Positions 20,286-28,883 of a stretch of 64,000 bases of DNA are shown one piece after another (within the stretch, counting starts at the first letter, position 1; each line of letters opens with the position of its first letter). Below the pieces are notes generated by a model. The model saw only the letters and a list, made by a program, of their open reading frames with translations, was not told the origin of the DNA and searched no databases. A program made the position numbers and the translations under genes. The DNA is from Larix kaempferi. Lineage: Eukaryota > Streptophyta > Pinopsida > Pinales > Pinaceae. The stretch covers positions 1,526,501 to 1,590,500 of the forward strand of contig BSBM01000877.1 in NCBI GenBank assembly GCA_027924585.1. The letters run 5' to 3'.

Positions 20286-20395
20286 CTTGTATGTGAACAT
20301 CCTCGCTATTAGCTGAAGATATATTGACATCACTTCAACTTCTCATGTTTTTCTCGGCAAAGCTACTGGAAAAAATAGAAGCCACATGCATCTGG
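20286..20395 (-). pseudogene. Exon-like segment paralogous to 43 kb
   Basis: The frame reads SSSFAEKNMRS, stop, SDVNISSANSEDVHIQG and then a GTATC donor. The same segment occurs near 43030-43130 as SSSSAEKNQSNLSDVN and SSKDVYRQG. The protein is unrecognised. The internal stop makes this copy defective. Confidence 0.55.
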
Positions 20396-20936
20396 AAAAA
20401 GGGTTCCAAGGCCTCGTCAACATACCCATTTTGTATATATCCCGTGATAAATCCTTATCCAACTGAGCTTATTGACAAATAATACCAAATAACAACATCT
20501 TGAAGATACCAAGCTTCAAATGCACAGGAAAAGTGGTTTACCTAACGCATCATAATAGTCACTCGGATCATATCCATGTGGATCAAATATTTCTTTTTTG
20601 AAGAAGCTACCAATTTGATCTATCCCTTGGTACATAAAACATGCTACAAGAAATCTGGATTACAATATCCATTAGAATTGCGCAATTCTTTGTTGAAACT
20701 TCTTCCAACACTTTTCAAAGCAATATATTTGGTGATATTATACTGCATTCAAGAAAAATCCAGTGAATACCAATTAGAATAGGAAGAAATTTGAAATGGA
20801 AATTGAGATCTCACTTCAGAAAAATGGGAATTAATTCATATTTTGTCTATTGATGATTTTATGTCACTCTGAAATTAAGTTTAGCAGATAACTCACTAAA
20901 AATTCAAAGAGAAAACATACTAAACTTGCATGTAGC

Positions 20937-21201
20937 TCCTCTGAGCATTTAGTTGTTGGGGGTGAAGGGAGAAAATCCACCAGAGGATCCTCCTCTTATT
21001 GTTCAATCTCCAATTTGGATACTCCATTCAAATCAGGGGATGTAGTAGCTTCAGGTTCTTTCGTCATAATAGAATCAAATAATTGTGTATCACTTTTAGG
21101 TTTAAGGGCAGTTTCTGCTAGTGAAATTGGTTGAGAAGTTGAAACCTTTCTAGGGGTCAAGATTTGTACTATTCTAGGCAGTGTCCTCTCCTATGGAACA
21201 C
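20937..21201 (-). pseudogene. Exon-like segment of unrecognised protein
   Basis: Preceded by an AG acceptor (GATAG). The frame reads RTLPRIVQILTPRKVSTSQ, LFDSIMTKEPEATTS and GVSKLEIEQ, then TAA, then EEDPLVDFLPSPPTTKCSEE. Composition is proline/serine/threonine-rich, as in N-terminal tails. It may be an upstream exon of the kinesin pseudogene; the in-frame TAA suggests it is broken. Confidence 0.45.
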
Positions 21202-22273
21202 CTATCAAAAGAAAATCCAAAATTAATCTCAATCTTTGAATCAACACTTCAAAGATGCCATATGAATCATAATATGAAAAGGAACAAAGATTGTTTCTAT
21301 AATATCATAAGCCCCTACAACTCACTAAAACTGTAATACCAACAAAAAATAGTTTTCCATATCCTGTCTATGAGACTCAAACCTGACACATCTCATGACT
21401 TTGTCTTTAATATAATGGATTAGTTAGTTATCTTGGACAATGAAATAAGAATAATAGGAATTTCTATGATCAAGGTTGGCAATGTCAAGTAATGATGAGA
21501 AATTAATGTGAAGTAAGTGGAAACATCTAAAGTGAAATAGTGGAAATTTAGTTGGAGGTGTCCCTCTTGTCTATAGAGGGATACATAAAGGTCATGAAGT
21601 AGTTGTTATAATGGCCAAGGGTTTCCATTACTTTGTTAGGGTTTATTTTGGTCATTGTTATGGTGGTTCAACATTGTTGGCATGGTTGAGTTGATGAGGC
21701 TTGCTAGGTTGTTGTAGCCATGATTGATATGTGTAATCATGTATAGAACCATAATCTGTCCTTGTAACATCATTGAGATAATATATTGATGGAGATCATG
21801 TTGAAGAGTGGGTCTTCCTAGTACTCAGGTTGCCGCTATAAGTACCTATGTTTGTGGGGCAAATTATATTGCTATGGCCAAAAATTCCAATGGATCTATT
21901 TTCTGGAAAACCATTGTACTCTCCTATCCACTAATTTGCAGCTTCTTATCTTCGAAAATTGGGAATTGAAGAAATGTTAGGCTAGGGCTGGACCCATGGA
22001 TAGGAAGAAAAGAGGTATGTAGGTTATATGAAAAAACTAAACAAAGTCTAAATCAGTAGGGATATCATTTTCTGGCAGACACCTACTCTCCAAACATATG
22101 TTCGTTGTGGCAAACAGAATGGAAAATGGAGCAAGAATTAGGATTGAATTGAGCTCAAGCTGAGAAATGGAGGGATTTCAAACATGCTATGGTAGTAGCA
22201 TCCATAAGGCTAATATATGAACCACACAACATAGTATAGTCAGCAAACCCCATCAAGAAGGAAGTGCATAGTC
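21202..22273. other. No recognised gene
   Basis: No domain-bearing frame. From about 22060 the plus strand may be upstream LINE sequence leading to the fragment at 22274, but it is too degraded to be sure. Confidence 0.45.
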
Positions 22274-22522
22274 AAACTGGGATACTCATTAGTATTTCCA
22301 GCTCCAAAAGCAAGGGACTTCTTGTGGTGGTTAGCAGTATGGAAACTAAAGATGCCTCTAAAGATTCGAATCTTCTTATGGTTGGCCCTATCAAGTAGAA
22401 TTCTAACCAGGGATAACGTCCAAAAGATATCGTGACAAGGTCCAGGCATTCACTTTTTGTGCAAGGAGAATCGTAAAGGAGTGAATCACCTGATCTTATT
22501 GGTTCCTGTTGATTGTAAGTCT
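22274..22522 (+). pseudogene. LINE reverse-transcriptase zinc-binding domain fragment
   Basis: The plus frame reads RDFLWWLAVWKLKMPLKIRI, FLWLALSSRILTRDNVQK, stop, then a cysteine/histidine-rich tail with LCKENRKGVNHLI. This is the zf-RVT region found downstream of RT in plant L1 elements. It is homologous in pattern to the LINE at 58.1-58.3 kb. Only this piece is preserved. Confidence 0.75.
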
Positions 22523-23280
22523 CTGTCAGATCATAAAACTTGGATCCAACCTCTTCTCTACTCAAACCTCCTTTTACTTTGCCTGTTCTATCAGAACAAG
22601 GCATTGACTAGTCAACATCATTTCCAGCATCAAACAAATCCTTCTCCTCAGTGACCAAAAAGAAAATTGGCCGCAAAGCTGCTAAAATGGCACCAACAAC
22701 AACTTCAACTGGGATAAGCTTACCCAATACAAAAGTGTCTCTGAATTGTGATTGTAATAGACACAAAATGAAAAAGCACACCATAAAAAAAGTAGCTATC
22801 TTTTGTTGTGCATGGCATCGAAATATTCACAGCTTTAGCTGAAACATCAAAGATGACTCAGTCATCAATTCTGTCTTTAGGTCAGAGTATGAGATACATT
22901 GTTGTAACTTCTGACCAAGATGATATCATTCCACAGGAAAGTGTTCCCAGCTTCCAAATATTTCTGAAACTCAATTTCAGGTCACAGAAACACAGTTTTC
23001 AGTTGAATCTACAAGTGTGTCTGATGATATGACATTGGCCTATGAGCCCCCTAGGGTCATATCACCGAAGGATCATGATGAGCCCCACCCACCTAATGTA
23101 AGGCTTATTTTATCAACAACTTGATTTATGGAAATTGATTTATGTGTTTCTTTTCTGTGTGCTGAGAATCTAGACAATATGTTTATTTTAATTATAGGCC
23201 AACTGAACTTTAATTAGCTCTTTTCCATGCCCAAGTAGTAATTTTGTTTAAAGATCTTAGATAATTTTGTTAGTGGGATC
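22523..23280. other. No recognised gene; left flank of the Tat element
   Basis: Short frames only, including a lysine-rich one near 22651. The five bases before the LTR are ggatc (23276-23280); the matching duplication is not found on the other side. Confidence 0.5.
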
Positions 23281-24017
23281 TGTTAACACCCAAAAAGTGT
23301 TCACTAGCTCATTTCCTTATTCACATGACCCATTTTTCCACTTTTTCACCATTGGAGCCTCTAAAGCCATCAAAAGGTCACCAAAAGACCTTAATACACC
23401 CCTTTTTCCACTCAAAATGAATATTTTTCCTCAAAAAACATTAAAAAACCCTCAAAAAGGGTCCAGAATTCCCAAAAATATTAAAAAAGGAATAAAAATA
23501 TTCAAAATATTCAAAAAAGGAAAAAGGAGGGAAAAAGTACTTAAACCATGTTGGTCAATACCATTGGTTTGCTCAAAACCATAATGGTATTCCCCACCAC
23601 CAAAAACTATAAAAAGGTGGTAGGGGCTCCTCACTTTCCATCCATCCATCATCCTATCCTCATGCTGCCAAAATCCCCTTTGAGCATTGCCCACCTTTTG
23701 AGCCTTGCACAAACCAGGAAGCATTGGAGAAGAAGAGACCTTTGGAGCTTGGAGCTGCTCACCCTTGGAGCTGCTCAACAATCTTCATCATTTGGAGGTA
23801 TTACTATTGCAAGCATTTGCTTGCCCTTATTCTTAATACAAAAATCTTTTTCATATATTGTCAATCGTTTTTACTTTTCATAATATTTCCATTATTTGCT
23901 TCATAGATCCATGGTTAATATAGTTTAGATTAATTTGTTATTTATTTCTATTGAAACTGCTGCTACTAGTTAGCAGCTGCCCATTGCACTAAGCTTGGTT
24001 GCAAAACCAAGCCAACA
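23281..24017 (+). repeat. 5' LTR of the Tat element
   Basis: Starts TGTTAACACCC and ends most likely CCAAGCCAACA, just before the primer-binding site. It contains a TATA box and a 16-bp duplication (ttggagctgctcaccc region, about 23750-23780) that is absent from the 3' LTR. Confidence 0.9.
23608..23615 (+). promoter_or_regulatory. TATA box in the 5' LTR
   Basis: TATAAAAA in the context aactataaaaaggtgg. An identical copy is in the 3' LTR at 39407-39414. It probably sets the transcription start near 23640. Confidence 0.65.
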
Positions 24018-24020
24018 GTT

Positions 24021-24037
24021 TTTGGCGACTCCGCTGG
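24021..24037 (+). other. Primer-binding site of the Tat element
   Basis: TTTGGCGACTCCGCTGG starts four bases after the LTR end. It would pair with a tRNA ending CCAGCGGAGTCGCCA. An arginine tRNA, as in Ogre/Tat elements, is plausible, but the tRNA identity is from memory. Confidence 0.7.
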
Positions 24038-25465
24038 CTTGAATTCTTAGATCTCAAATTTTATTTTTTGCTTTAGATCTTAGTTTTTGTTAGTATTAGT
24101 CAGTTTAATTCATAGATCTACCACCCTAGACAGTAGATCCATTGCTATTCTAGATCTTGGCCTATTCTATTGCCATTAACAGCCCGAAATTTTCAATTTT
24201 CGGGTTCGTTTTTCGACGTCGGCGTACGGCTTTCGCCTCGCGGCTTTTTTCCCAACAGTCGCACGGCTCATCGCGACTGCGCGGCTTTTTTCCGCGCGGC
24301 TCACCGCGACTTCGCGGCTAATTTGCGCGCTGCACATCGCGGCTTTGCGGTCATTTTTCGCGCTGCACATCGCGACTGTGTGACGAAATCCCGCGCTACA
24401 CTTCGCGGCTGAAACACGCGCTGCCCATCGCGACTGTCTGACAGAAACCCGCGCGGTCCATCGTGGCTGTTCTGCCAAAACCCACAATGCAATTTTTTCA
24501 ATTCGGCCAATCCGTTTAAAAAATTAATTTTTTTTACTGTATTTTCTGCCCACTTAGCTATTTTACAGTATTAAAATTCCTGCATTTTTTACAGCCATAG
24601 AAATATTTTACTATTTAGAATGCTCCTTTAAAAAGTCTTTTTAAAAATTTTCAGAAATTGAAAGAAGGATTTATTTGCATTTTATCTAGATAAAAAAATT
24701 TACTGTTTACTTCCTTCATATTTTGCCCATAGCAAATTTTAAAAGAAATCCATTTATTTCTTGAAGAAGTCATATTATTTGCTTTCCTATTTCAAAAGAT
24801 CCTTTGTTTTTTGAATATTTTCTGCAAAGCATTTACATTTTCAATTTTAGTTTAAAATACCACACGTGCACCCACTCAAACACATAATTTAAACTGAGCC
24901 TTAAAATTTACCCTAACTTCAACCAACTTTTAACCCCACTTGGGGAGCACTTAAAAGAACTTTGTAGCTAGGTAGAATTGAGGGGATAGGTGTTCCAATA
25001 ACACCCCTCAGTTATTACATTTGAGACATAGCTGTTGTCCATTAGGGAACCAAAATCTCCTAGTATTTTTTGGCACGGTCACAATCAGTTTATTGGAAGG
25101 CCTCTCCCCTAGGAGGGTTAAAGTCGCGAGGATGGTTCCGGAAGCCTGAGTGGAATACCGAAATCCATTCAGTAACCGAAGGCTACCATTCGTAGTTCTT
25201 GGGATATCCCTGTATGGGGGTATTGCGGTAAAAGGACCAAACGGTAGATTTACCTTTTCTGGACGTGTCATGAACGGAGTATCCTAGTTGCCATTCTTTA
25301 GGATTGATTACCTGGTGTCCCTCCCGGTAGGGGGATATCTAGCCATTGATTCAACACTCAATATTGTCTGACTTGGATTTCATCACCTTGCAGAGAATAT
25401 CGTTTGTTGATTCACAATACTTTCAGTTAGGTGTTTGCATGATATATTCCACCTTTGGTCTAGTA
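24038..25465 (+). other. Leader region of the Tat element
   Basis: Apart from the GC-rich repeats (24200-24480), the leader has no recognised protein frame. It is AT-rich between 24500 and 24950. It is interrupted at 25481 by a retroposed sequence. Confidence 0.6.
24200..24480 (+). repeat. GC-rich tandem repeat in the leader (units of about 33 bp)
   Basis: Seven or eight imperfect units with core CATCGCGACTG and CGCGCTGCACATCGCG, differing by substitutions and short indels. The same core occurs in a second array at 36165-36370 near the other end of the element. The region is far more GC-rich than its surroundings. Confidence 0.8.
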
Positions 25466-26545
25466 GCACCTCTTTTTTCTGAAAACAAATTTTGAGCGGC
25501 GGTTCTTGGAGCGGCAGAGCGTTCTGCTGCAGCTTGGGCGGCCAGGGCTTGGCCCAGCCGCCCCTCCCTTCCCTCTCTCGGCAGACTATGGAATGGAGAC
25601 GACGATCTGTGCCCAGCACCGCCTCCAAGCAGATCAGTGGTATGGGATGCTTGCTCATGGGGTCTACGACGGCGAGGCGCTGTTTTTGATGGCCGCCTCG
25701 GGGTTCTCTGCTGCGCCTCTGCAACAGACGGGCGAGATGAAGGGGAAGCAGCGGGAGAAAGATCCTCGACTACAGGTTCTGCTAGCTCGTTTCATTTTCG
25801 CAGGGAATTATTCTGCATCCATTGCACGCTGTTACGCGTGCTTCGGCCAGGCTGTATCCAGATCTGCATTGGCGATTTTTCGCAGAGGTTCTTCGCTTCT
25901 GTGAATCTGCGGATGTAAGATCAATTTCTTGGAGCTGAAGAGCAAGATTTTCACTGCTGCCCTTCCTGAGAAGGAGTGCAGATATTATGATATTGGATCT
26001 TCCCCGTTGACGCGACTCCATTCTCTCGCCTGACGATACCTCCATTTTCTTGAACGAAGATTTCTTGATTTTTGTGGTGTACCAAGCACTACGCCGATGT
26101 CTGCTGCCTACGGGCACCAGCAAACGCTCATGGGTCAAGGTGCTCTGGTTCTGTCTGGCCGTTTTCTTCATCAGGAGATGCTGGCTGAGTTTCGCCGGTT
26201 TGGGAGATCTATAGAGTTTGCTGCTTGTCCACAGACTTGGATCTACTATTTCTTCTGTTGAGGGTTTCGGTTCTGATGGAAGCTGAAGACATATTGGCAG
26301 CATTTGGGTTTCTCTTTGCTGTTCAAGATTTACATCTTATTGTGGCGAAGTTTTACTTTGGGTTTCTCTTTTTTGGTTCAGCTATTAATAAGCTGTTGTT
26401 TTTGCTTATATGCGACAGAAATATGTGAAAATGTAGGGATCCTTGTTGATTCTACTACATGTGCAATATGTAATTTTAATCATCTTTTTGAAATAAAATT
26501 ACGGACTTTTTCCAAGGAAAAAAAAAAAAAGCACCTCTTTTTTCT
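25466..26545 (+). mobile_element. Nested retroposed cDNA with 15-bp target duplication
   Basis: GCACCTCTTTTTTCT occurs at 25466-25480 and again at 26531-26545, directly after a poly-A of 12 or more (about 26518-26530). An AATAAA signal lies about 30 bases before the poly-A (gaaataaaattacgg). The roughly 1.04-kb body (25481-26517) begins GC-rich and ends AT-rich, like a complete polyadenylated RNA reverse-transcribed by a LINE. The longest frames (132 codons at 25506-25904 and overlapping ones) have no recognisable domain, so the parent RNA is unknown. It interrupts the leader of the Tat element. Confidence 0.85.
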
Positions 26546-26685
26546 AGAAGTTGTTTGACTATTGGTATTCTGACCGTTTTTGTTGCATCCCTCCACTTAT
26601 TATAGCACAGCTACTATAATAAGTGCTTTTTGAGGTTGATTTTTTGGCCTGAGAGCCTTTATTTTCACTCCCCTTTTTTGCACCC

Positions 26686-27078
26686 TTGGTTGCATTAGGG
26701 TTTCGAGTTTTTTATACATTACCATCTTACACAGAAAATTTTTACACAAAAAACATATTTCTCACCATTGAGAATTTTAGACGATCTCGTCGTCTTCAGG
26801 GTGAACCCCCAGAGTTCAGTCTACTTGGCTCTCCACGTCACCGACGTCGAGCCCTATCCCTTGACTCGACACGTCATCGATCAAACATACAGTCATCCGA
26901 TTCTGACACGCCTCACTTCACATCTGATTTTGAGGCAGAATCCGAAAACCCTACCGAGTTATTACCAACCAACCTCATGGCTAGAACACAATTCGACCCA
27001 CTTTTTACCAGTACCATAGGAGATACATCCACAAACCCTTCTACTGCGGTGCCATCGATGGCAACAACCACCCCCTAG
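26686..27078 (+). CDS. N-terminal gag-region ORF (frame 1)
   Basis: A 130-codon frame upstream of gag, rich in R, S and P (RRSRRLQGEPPEF, PRHRRRALSL) with an acidic middle. It ends TAG just before the next frame opens with MPNMGD. Reading continuity (ATTTP then LGMPNMG in the other frame) suggests that it is the Gag N-terminus separated by a one-base frameshift. It has no known enzymatic domain. Confidence 0.55.
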   Translation: MVALGFRVFYTLPSYTENFYTKNIFLTIENFRRSRRLQGEPPEFSLLGSPRHRRRALSLDSTRHRSNIQSSDSDTPHFTSDFEAESENPTELLPTNLMARTQFDPLFTSTIGDTSTNPSTAVPSMATTTP

Positions 27079-27080
27079 GT

Positions 27081-28478
27081 ATGCCAAATATGGGGGACAC
27101 TCCACCTTTAGGAATTCCCAACACAGGACCACCTCCTATTATGGGTATGCCAAACATAGGGGTCACACCCCCTCTCATTACCACAACCCAGATTCCAGGA
27201 ATTCCTACTAATATTCCTAACCCCGGTGTAACCCATGTTGCACTTGGAAGCTCTAGACCATACCAAAACACAACTGTTGGAGGACACATACCTTCAATAC
27301 CTAGCATACCCTTAGGGGCTACTGGACCACTACATCATACCACCATGAACAGTCATGTCCCAGTCATTTTGCCACATCCGTCTGCTAGTTTACCTTACAT
27401 GGCGAGTCTGAACTTACCAAACTTAGCCAGGCTAACCAACGATCCTATCAGACACAACCCTGCGTGGCCTCACATGCCCACCAAACTCCCCTCCGACATC
27501 CCTAAGTTTGAGGGCAAGGCAGGTGAGGACCCCCAGAACCATATTATGTCCTTCCATCTATGGTGTTCCTCCAACTCCATAGTGGACGACTCTGTCCGCC
27601 TCCGTCTGTTACAGCGCACCTTTACTGGCTCTGCAGCTAAGTGGTATATCGAACATCCCCATGGGACCCATGCCACCTTTACCTCCCTTGCCTCGACCTT
27701 CCTGCAATTCTTTCAGTTACCTATCCGCTATGATGCGGGAGTCGAGATCCTACTGTCTTGCAGACAAAACACTGCTACCCACATCACGGACCACATCCAT
27801 GAGTGGCGCAAGCGCCGTAGCCTCTGTAAAATTAAACTGGATGATCGGATATTTTTGGACTGGTTCCTTAAATCACTCCTACCCCTCATAGCAAAAGACG
27901 TCGCTTCCAAACGACCCCAGTCTGAAGAAGAGGCCATCCTCAAAGCCCAACAATTTGACCTCATTTACGCCCAATCGAGTTATCTGTATACCATCATACC
28001 AGACGCCCCACGAGGTGATTCTTCATGCGGTGACGCACTGGGGGCATCACATGCCGCCGATGGTATTATTGGCCAGGTCACACCACAAATTAAACCTTTT
28101 AGCATGGTGAGCACCATAAATGCCCCGGACCTCTCTAGGGCTACATCAAATTCTGGAGCAACAACTTCCCACACTCCAACGACTCATCACACTCATGGAC
28201 CCTCTTGTCCACAACATTGCTATGGGCAAGCGCCATCGGCATATGTACCTCCCACGTACTATAACCAGCCGGCCACTCAGAACCCGACTCAGTTCCCGCC
28301 ACAACCAATGTACTACCCACAGCAAACTACGGTAGCTAACCCAACACCTCCAATAGCTCAGGGTTACCAACAACCCCAGCAGGTAACTGGACCACCTCCA
28401 GCCCCACCAGCTTATTATCCACCACAACCTGCTCCCGCACCTGCGGCAAACCAAAATCCTACCACTGCTCAAGGGTAA
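27081..28478 (+). CDS. gag: Gag capsid region of the Tat element
   Basis: A 465-codon frame. Residues 1-120 are a proline/glycine-rich repeat (MPNMGDTPPLGIP, GMPNIGVTPP). The middle is the retrotransposon Gag core: PKFEGKAGEDPQNHIMSF, LRLLQRTFTGSAAKWYIE, FLQFFQLPIRYDAGVEILL, HITDHIHEWRKRRSL and LLPLIAKDVASKRPQSE. The C-terminus is Q/P-rich. The frame is closed by TAA at 28476, but the same frame continues with an RG-rich segment and a CCHC knuckle (CSICEVYGHYTHAC) up to TAA at 28857, with a TAG at 28527. Gag is therefore interrupted, or needs readthrough. Confidence 0.88.
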   Translation: MPNMGDTPPLGIPNTGPPPIMGMPNIGVTPPLITTTQIPGIPTNIPNPGVTHVALGSSRPYQNTTVGGHIPSIPSIPLGATGPLHHTTMNSHVPVILPHPSASLPYMASLNLPNLARLTNDPIRHNPAWPHMPTKLPSDIPKFEGKAGEDPQNHIMSFHLWCSSNSIVDDSVRLRLLQRTFTGSAAKWYIEHPHGTHATFTSLASTFLQFFQLPIRYDAGVEILLSCRQNTATHITDHIHEWRKRRSLCKIKLDDRIFLDWFLKSLLPLIAKDVASKRPQSEEEAILKAQQFDLIYAQSSYLYTIIPDAPRGDSSCGDALGASHAADGIIGQVTPQIKPFSMVSTINAPDLSRATSNSGATTSHTPTTHHTHGPSCPQHCYGQAPSAYVPPTYYNQPATQNPTQFPPQPMYYPQQTTVANPTPPIAQGYQQPQQVTGPPPAPPAYYPPQPAPAPAANQNPTTAQG

Positions 28479-28859
28479 GTGTACACACAACACAATCAGC
28501 CCCAACATCAAAACAACCAGCGCAACTAGGGTGGGCAACAAAACCGTGGAAGAGGACGTAACCGCGGCAACAACCAACAACATCAGCAAGGTCCACCACC
28601 TCCCAATCCTCTGCATAATAACAACCCTGCTCCTCCCAACCAAAATCCAGATCGTCATCCCAAGCAGCCTAAAAACAATAACCTCAGAGCAAACCACCCT
28701 TGTTCTATTTGCGAGGTTTATGGCCACTACACACATGCTTGCCCACATTTGGAGCGAGCTCGACAACTCTGGACTGATGATGCCCATCGCCAAGGGCACG
28801 CGATTCCTCAGGCGCCACCCAACCCCCCACCCCCTCAGCAGCAACCCATGGTGCTATAA
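28479..28859 (+). pseudogene. gag: Gag C-terminus with RG-rich segment and CCHC knuckle, split by stops
   Basis: This continues the gag frame after the TAA at 28476-28478. It reads QNRGRGRNRGNNQQ and PCSICEVYGHYTHACPHL, a C-x2-C-x4-H-x4-C nucleocapsid knuckle. It is broken by TAG at 28527-28529 and closed by TAA at 28857-28859, after which the pol frame opens in the same phase. Confidence 0.75.
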
Positions 28860-28883
28860 AACCCCCTACCAACCCAAGGCGTA

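Noticed and set aside
19937-20296. 119-codon plus-strand ORF
   Set aside because: It lies opposite the kinesin upstream exon and the VPS4 fragment, both of which have recognisable or splice-supported minus-strand coding.
23267-24412. Several frames in the 5' LTR and the GC-rich leader repeat
   Set aside because: LTR frames recur in the 3' LTR and have no domain; the AHRD/RAAHR repeat peptide is a translation of the tandem array.
25782-26303. 173-codon minus-strand frame in the nested retroposed cDNA
   Set aside because: The insert's poly-A and AATAAA show its sense strand is plus; the frame has no domain and runs antisense to the RNA.
28146-28844. 232-codon minus-strand frame over the gag C-terminus
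   Set aside because: It is a shadow of the Q/P/N-rich gag sequence; the hydrophobic composition arises from complementing CAA/CCA codons.
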